From: Sthenelais limicola
Lineage: Eukaryota > Annelida > Polychaeta > Phyllodocida > Sigalionidae
Reading direction: 5' to 3'
DNA length: 64,000 nucleotides
Assembly (NCBI GenBank): GCA_942159475.1
Contig: OW804097.1
Coordinates: 52,038,986-52,102,985, forward strand
Shown here: in pieces, positions 59,883 to 64,000 of the stretch
Layout: each line of letters starts with the position of its first letter
How positions within the stretch are numbered: the first letter of the stretch is position 1
Notes under the pieces: model-generated
Seen by the model: the letters and a program-made list of their open reading frames with translations, nothing else
Told to the model about the DNA's origin: nothing
Databases searched by the model: none
Program-made: the position numbers and the translations under genes

Positions 59883-59977
59883 GGTGAATAAACTACCATT
59901 TTATGGTGGTCAAGGCCATCCCTTCTTCTCGTCATTTGTGTATAGTTATATTCCAGCCTGCAGAGAACCAGATATGT
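59883..59977 (+). repeat. Split direct repeat B2 (3' end of element)
   Basis: Identical copy of B1, and the 3' terminus of the element. Confidence 0.85.
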
Positions 59978-60057
59978 AGACGATACTAGACGATGAATTG
60001 TCACTTAGAGAATTATTTGTGAAATGTACCATTGATTAACTTGTTAATTTTCTCACA

Positions 60058-60360
60058 AGAAATTTGTAATATAGGCACTCTAAGAAAGGGTGTTTGTCAT
60101 TTGTCACTAAGATATTTCCCTTGTCATTTGTCACTAAGTAGAAAGGCAATGGTTCATTGTTGATTAGACTTATATTTATAGACAAAAGCTTTAAAGGTTT
60201 GGGTTAGTTGTAACATGCTTATAATGTTGATTTGTCACTCTCAGGATGAGCATTTGTCCCTTGTCACCAGAATCCCATGTCGATTTGTCACTCTAAGAAA
60301 GGGTCTATGTCGTTTGTCAATCATAAGAAATGGCCATGTCAGTTTGTCAATTTAGGCATC
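60058..60360. repeat. Degenerate TTTGTCA-rich tandem repeat
   Basis: Words of the type GTC(A/G)(T/A)TTGTCA recur about ten times, some as paired units TTGTCATTTGTCACTAAG (60094, 60120) and TCACTCTAAGAAAGGGT (about 60288, compare CACTCTAAGAAAGGGTG at 60075). Spacing is irregular. Confidence 0.55.
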
Positions 60361-60537
60361 ATGATCCCTAGTACTCACATGTTGGAAACTTATTTGATAT
60401 AGACAATAATGTAGACATTATTATTACATAAATAAACTGAGACAATAGTATATATTACGGATATAAATTATTCTTTCAGTTATAAAAAGGTGTCGTTAGC
60501 AATGATATTTGAGGTTAAATAAGCCACCTTACTTGAC

Positions 60538-60838
60538 GAGATGTGACCGACCCGCCCTCTGTGGGCGGATAAGCCTACATCAACAATTTGTGACGTCACC
60601 CAACCCATCAGCGTCCACTCCCCATATAGACACGATCCATACTTATGGCCTTCTTTTTAACGTTTTCCCTGTAAGTTGCGACCTGTAATTAGCCTGAGAG
60701 AAACTTCACTTAGTTAGCTACCCTTTTGTCTGGAAAAACTACTGCATTCATGGTCTACCAATGTTGTTTTGAAAACATGCATGCACCCCCTACCTGTGGT
60801 CACTCACTCCCACCATGTTTACATAGCTTCAACCACCC
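60538..60838. repeat. 300-bp dispersed repeat, copy 2
   Basis: Direct copy of 38822-39121 (above 90% identical), again with the CRE TGACGTCA at 60591-60598. The two copies diverge abruptly after ATAGCTTCAACCACCC. Confidence 0.75.
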
Positions 60839-61116
60839 CACACTACACATAGCCATAGGCATACAGCTCCCCGTACGCACCATGCCAGTGCGGTGGTGTG
60901 TACGGGGACACTAAAGGGGGGGGGGGGGCGGGGAGGGGGAGTCGGGAGGGGTGATAACAAACTTAATCTTACTAAAGTAACCATGCAAAACGCTCTTCTT
61001 TTATATCCTTGTGCGGTCCTTTTCTGGATACAACGAATTGTATATTCTGCAAACGTTAGTTTTATTATGTTTTATCATATTGTACAAGTCCTCTATACAA
61101 TAACCGCCGCCTGGTA

Positions 61117-61316
61117 CACGATTATCATACAAGTGGATACCGGGGACTGACAATCGGTCACCCCTAGATGACCGACAATCGGTGACCAAATGAGCAATTT
61201 TAGTCGTGCAAGTAAATACCGGGAACCGACGAAGGTGACCGACGATGGTAGGGAACAGATTGTCGGTCACCTTTGTCAGTTGTCGGTTGTCGATTGTCGT
61301 GTAAGTGGATACCCCA
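61117..61316. mobile_element. Second CCGACAATCGGTCAC-family MITE cluster
   Basis: Contains three copies of an end motif (CAAGTGGATACCGGG at about 61130, GTGCAAGTAAATACCGGG at about 61206, GTGTAAGTGGATACCCC at about 61298). Between them are five (C/G)GACAATCGGT or GATTGTCGGTCACC words in both orientations. Related to 54814-54990. Confidence 0.65.
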
Positions 61317-64000
61317 TTTTATATATGGGAGAAGGCAACTTTTCAGGACATCAGTAAGGTCGTTTTTCATCATAGAAATGAATCAGGATTTCTGTGAGTT
61401 AATGGCCAAGTGTTCTTTTTCCATTCTGTTAAAATACACTAGCATGTCACATCAGCAAGGACTTGAACTTACGTTTTACATTTCTATGCAAGAAACAGTG
61501 GATGAAGCATGCTTGAGGATAGCCAGCGGATTGGGTTACACCACTGGGACACTGTGAGATATGCACAGACAGGTCATTCCCAGTAACCTGGGGGTATGCG
61601 AACCAAATATTTCAATAGTTTTGCATTTCTACAACGGGGTATATAAGAGAAAACTACTATGAACTCACTAGATAAATCCAGGGGCCCCTCAATCTGATGC
61701 ATTTTATGCAACAAATAGAAGCTCTGCCTCTCCCTCTGTAGAAACATATAACTCACCCCTAGCTATAGGGACTGGGCGATCCCCCTAAAACCACACTGGT
61801 CTGCTCGCTCCATGCGAGGTCACTCACTCAAGGAAAGTGGAAAGTGCGCAAACCAACAGCATGCCAATGCAACAACTTCAAACTCATCTAACTTCTTTAT
61901 TAAGTATTTTAAAAGTAGTCTGTTTTACCAGATCGATAAATCACATATTCCTTTTGGATATATGAGAAAAGGAATTACTTGTTCTTCCCTAATATGTGAG
62001 TTTTGTGAGCAAATGTGATGTGGTGTGTGTGAGCTTCAGGCTTAATCCTATGAGCGGGCAGCGTGACCTGGTTTATTTTATCCTTACGTTTACATCTCCC
62101 GGTCAAGCGAAGCCCACTGCGCATGTTCGCCGAAAAGGTGTATAGGCTGGTTGTAACAATAGATTGTAATACAATCATAGGCGAAAGGAAATGAAAACCA
62201 AGTACAACAGTGACACGATGAGTTAAACATTGTGACAATAGCCATTTTGTAATTAAATGATTTTTCCTGAGTAAAATTTTAATTTGTCCTCATTCGTGTC
62301 GATTTCATTGGACTATACATTACTTGCTGCATCTTTTACCGTCTGTATAGAATAGAATTTGAGCGAGAGGCTTTCCCTCAGTTTGGAGGGTCTCTCTCAA
62401 CTCTGAGCTTGCTATCATATGATAAAAACATTATTTTAGCTTTATTTATAGTATCAACATTTGTAAATCTAAATATCGTAATTTAATATGCTTTTCTTGT
62501 ATTTTCATCTGTTTAATTGTCTGGTCTCACTGAGAACAGCATCGGACTGATGTAATGTGGTATAAAACACACAACGATTTTTTTTAAAAAATCAAATCAA
62601 ATATTAATTTGCTCCGACATGCACAAGTCACCCTTTTTTAGCTGATACATCTTAGGAGAATGTCTCGAAGGAGAATGTGAATTTCCTTGTGGCTTTCACA
62701 CCTGTAACAGCATGACTTTGGTGGCTATGTGGCGGATAATAGCAAGAAGTGAAGTTGTTGCAGAGGCCACGCTCTTAGTTCTAAAGCATGCTGTCTAGAG
62801 AAGCAGGAGGTCGATCTGTTGGAGGGCCTGGTGGTACCTGGAAGGAGAGGTCACAGTGTCCTTTCATGTGTAAAAACCACTCCAACACTTACATGTAGCC
62901 TCCAGGCTGAACATGGAACCACGCTGGAGCTTACTTTGTCTCTTTGGTTGTCTGTAGGAGAAGGAGGAGGGAGTTCATAAGAGTATGGGAAGACTATAGA
63001 AGAGAGCCTACATATAAAATGTCTGGGAAGATATTGTTATCATTGTTGGTAGCAATTTTCTGTGCAATCACAGGTTCATAAGTCAGTGCTAACACAAAAT
63101 GTGTTTGCTTGTTTTTTATTTACCATTTGAAGACAATGATATTTTAAGCTTAAATAGAAGAATATAACATTAGGTTTACAATCATAATTATAATAAAACA
63201 GCAAGAAATTATACATGACATTTCTACACATGATAAAAAAGGGATAAAAATACAGATTAGAGATAACAGGGTCGTGATGTACCATATTTACAGGCCTACT
63301 AATCATGGATGCATGGGTAAGTATCTTTTTTCCCTACACCGGGTATTTATTCCACCACCATATCATATTCATTTGATTCTTGAGGAGTCTACATAGCTTG
63401 GTACACCTGCTCAAAATAAACAAAACATGAATCCTATCAATCGTTTCAATTGCAGTATTATCATTTTTCACATAAACGATTTCTAATCATATTGAAAATA
63501 CATCATACAAATTAATCTAAAAAATGAACCCGGTCTTTTCTCACATAATCAATATCTAATTATATTCAAAATATATCATACAAAGTGATCTATCAAGTAA
63601 ATCAAATTTAAAGAACCACATTATTCAATATAATTGGTAATGTACTCAATTTCACTGACATCTGGTAAACAATCTATAGACGAAATTTCAATATACATTC
63701 GAATTCATGCAGCATCTGTGCTATGCACATGTATACTACTCACCAATCTCAAATATTTCATCTGGCCTTTTATCTCAATTTATCCTATTAAAATTGGAAT
63801 AACCATTTGCATCTAAGAATTCCTGGTTCACCCCATCTCGACTCTTCGTGACAACTGCTTTTAAAAAAAGCTGCCTTCTGCAGAATAATTACTCACAGAA
63901 CCGTTGGACCCGTGATAACGTAAGACAGAAACAATTATCCCCCTCTTTGCCAACACGATCGTGCTCATCTGTGTATTCAAACTACAATAATGGTGTCATT
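61317..64000. other. No gene recognised
   Basis: Bases 62360-62412 are the second copy of the short repeat at 49011-49068. Two similar phrases TCTCACATAATCAATATCTAAT / TTTTTCACATAAACGATTTCTAAT (about 63540 and 63464), each followed by a CATACAAA word, mark a small duplication of about 75 bp. No coding exon is recognised. Confidence 0.45.

Larger units (their letters stand above)
55522..59977 (+). mobile_element. Ngaro-like YR retrotransposon, structurally complete
   Basis: The order is A1 (55522-55708), gag, pol (RT-RNase H), tyrosine recombinase, B1 (59575-59669), A2 (59670-59856) and B2 (59883-59977). This A-ORFs-B-A-B split direct repeat layout is diagnostic of Ngaro/PAT-type elements, which integrate a circular DNA with a tyrosine recombinase instead of a DDE integrase. 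A1 equals A2 and B1 equals B2 over their whole lengths by eye, so the copy is recent. No target duplication is expected or seen. Confidence 0.9.

Noticed and set aside
61273..61557. 94-aa plus-strand ORF
   Set aside because: Begins inside a MITE cluster and has no recognisable domain, splice partner or coding bias.

Overview
The window is 64 kb of AT-rich, intron-rich, transposon-dense animal nuclear DNA. There is no operon structure. It has split genes with GT-AG introns, and its mobile elements (tyrosine-recombinase retrotransposons of DIRS and Ngaro type, CR1-like and Tx1-like LINEs, many MITEs) suit a marine invertebrate such as an echinoderm, hemichordate or lancelet. The species cannot be fixed from the sequence.

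Only one host gene can be supported: a theta-class-like glutathione S-transferase on the + strand. It can be assembled from five exons (7712-7831, 14198-14325, 27391-27510, 32206-32378, 34061-34260). Splice phases agree at every junction, and the predicted product is 246 aa. Its normal GSH-binding Glu-Ser pair appears to be replaced.

The gene's introns are full of mobile DNA. Intron 1 holds a gag-like pseudogene split by a 3.3 kb inverted-repeat element, which itself carries a decayed copy of an uncharacterised multicopy gene family. Intron 2 holds a MITE, a nearly full CR1-like LINE (minus strand, SGNH-like ORF1 plus endonuclease/RT ORF2) and a decayed DIRS element. The RT of that DIRS element is broken by a 0.9 kb insert that looks like a captured two-exon gene start. 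Introns 3 and 4 hold palindromes and simple repeats.

Downstream of the gene (34.3-51 kb) I see no further coding exon. This stretch holds a 1.48 kb fold-back element with a perfect 7-bp target duplication, a nested MITE whose empty site is visible in the paired arm, a 300-bp dispersed repeat with a CRE site, and a 1.2 kb array of GATATC-centred repeats enclosed by its own terminal inverted repeats. At 51.0-52.3 kb is a 5'-truncated Tx1-like LINE with a 12-bp target duplication. At 52.7-54.3 kb is a decayed coding region I cannot identify.

At 55.5-60.0 kb lies a structurally complete Ngaro-like element. It has split direct repeats in the order A1 - gag - pol - recombinase - B1 - A2 - B2, and both repeat pairs are identical, which implies recent insertion. 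Its gag and pol share one frame separated by a single TAG. The rest (60-64 kb) is repeats and sequence without visible genes.
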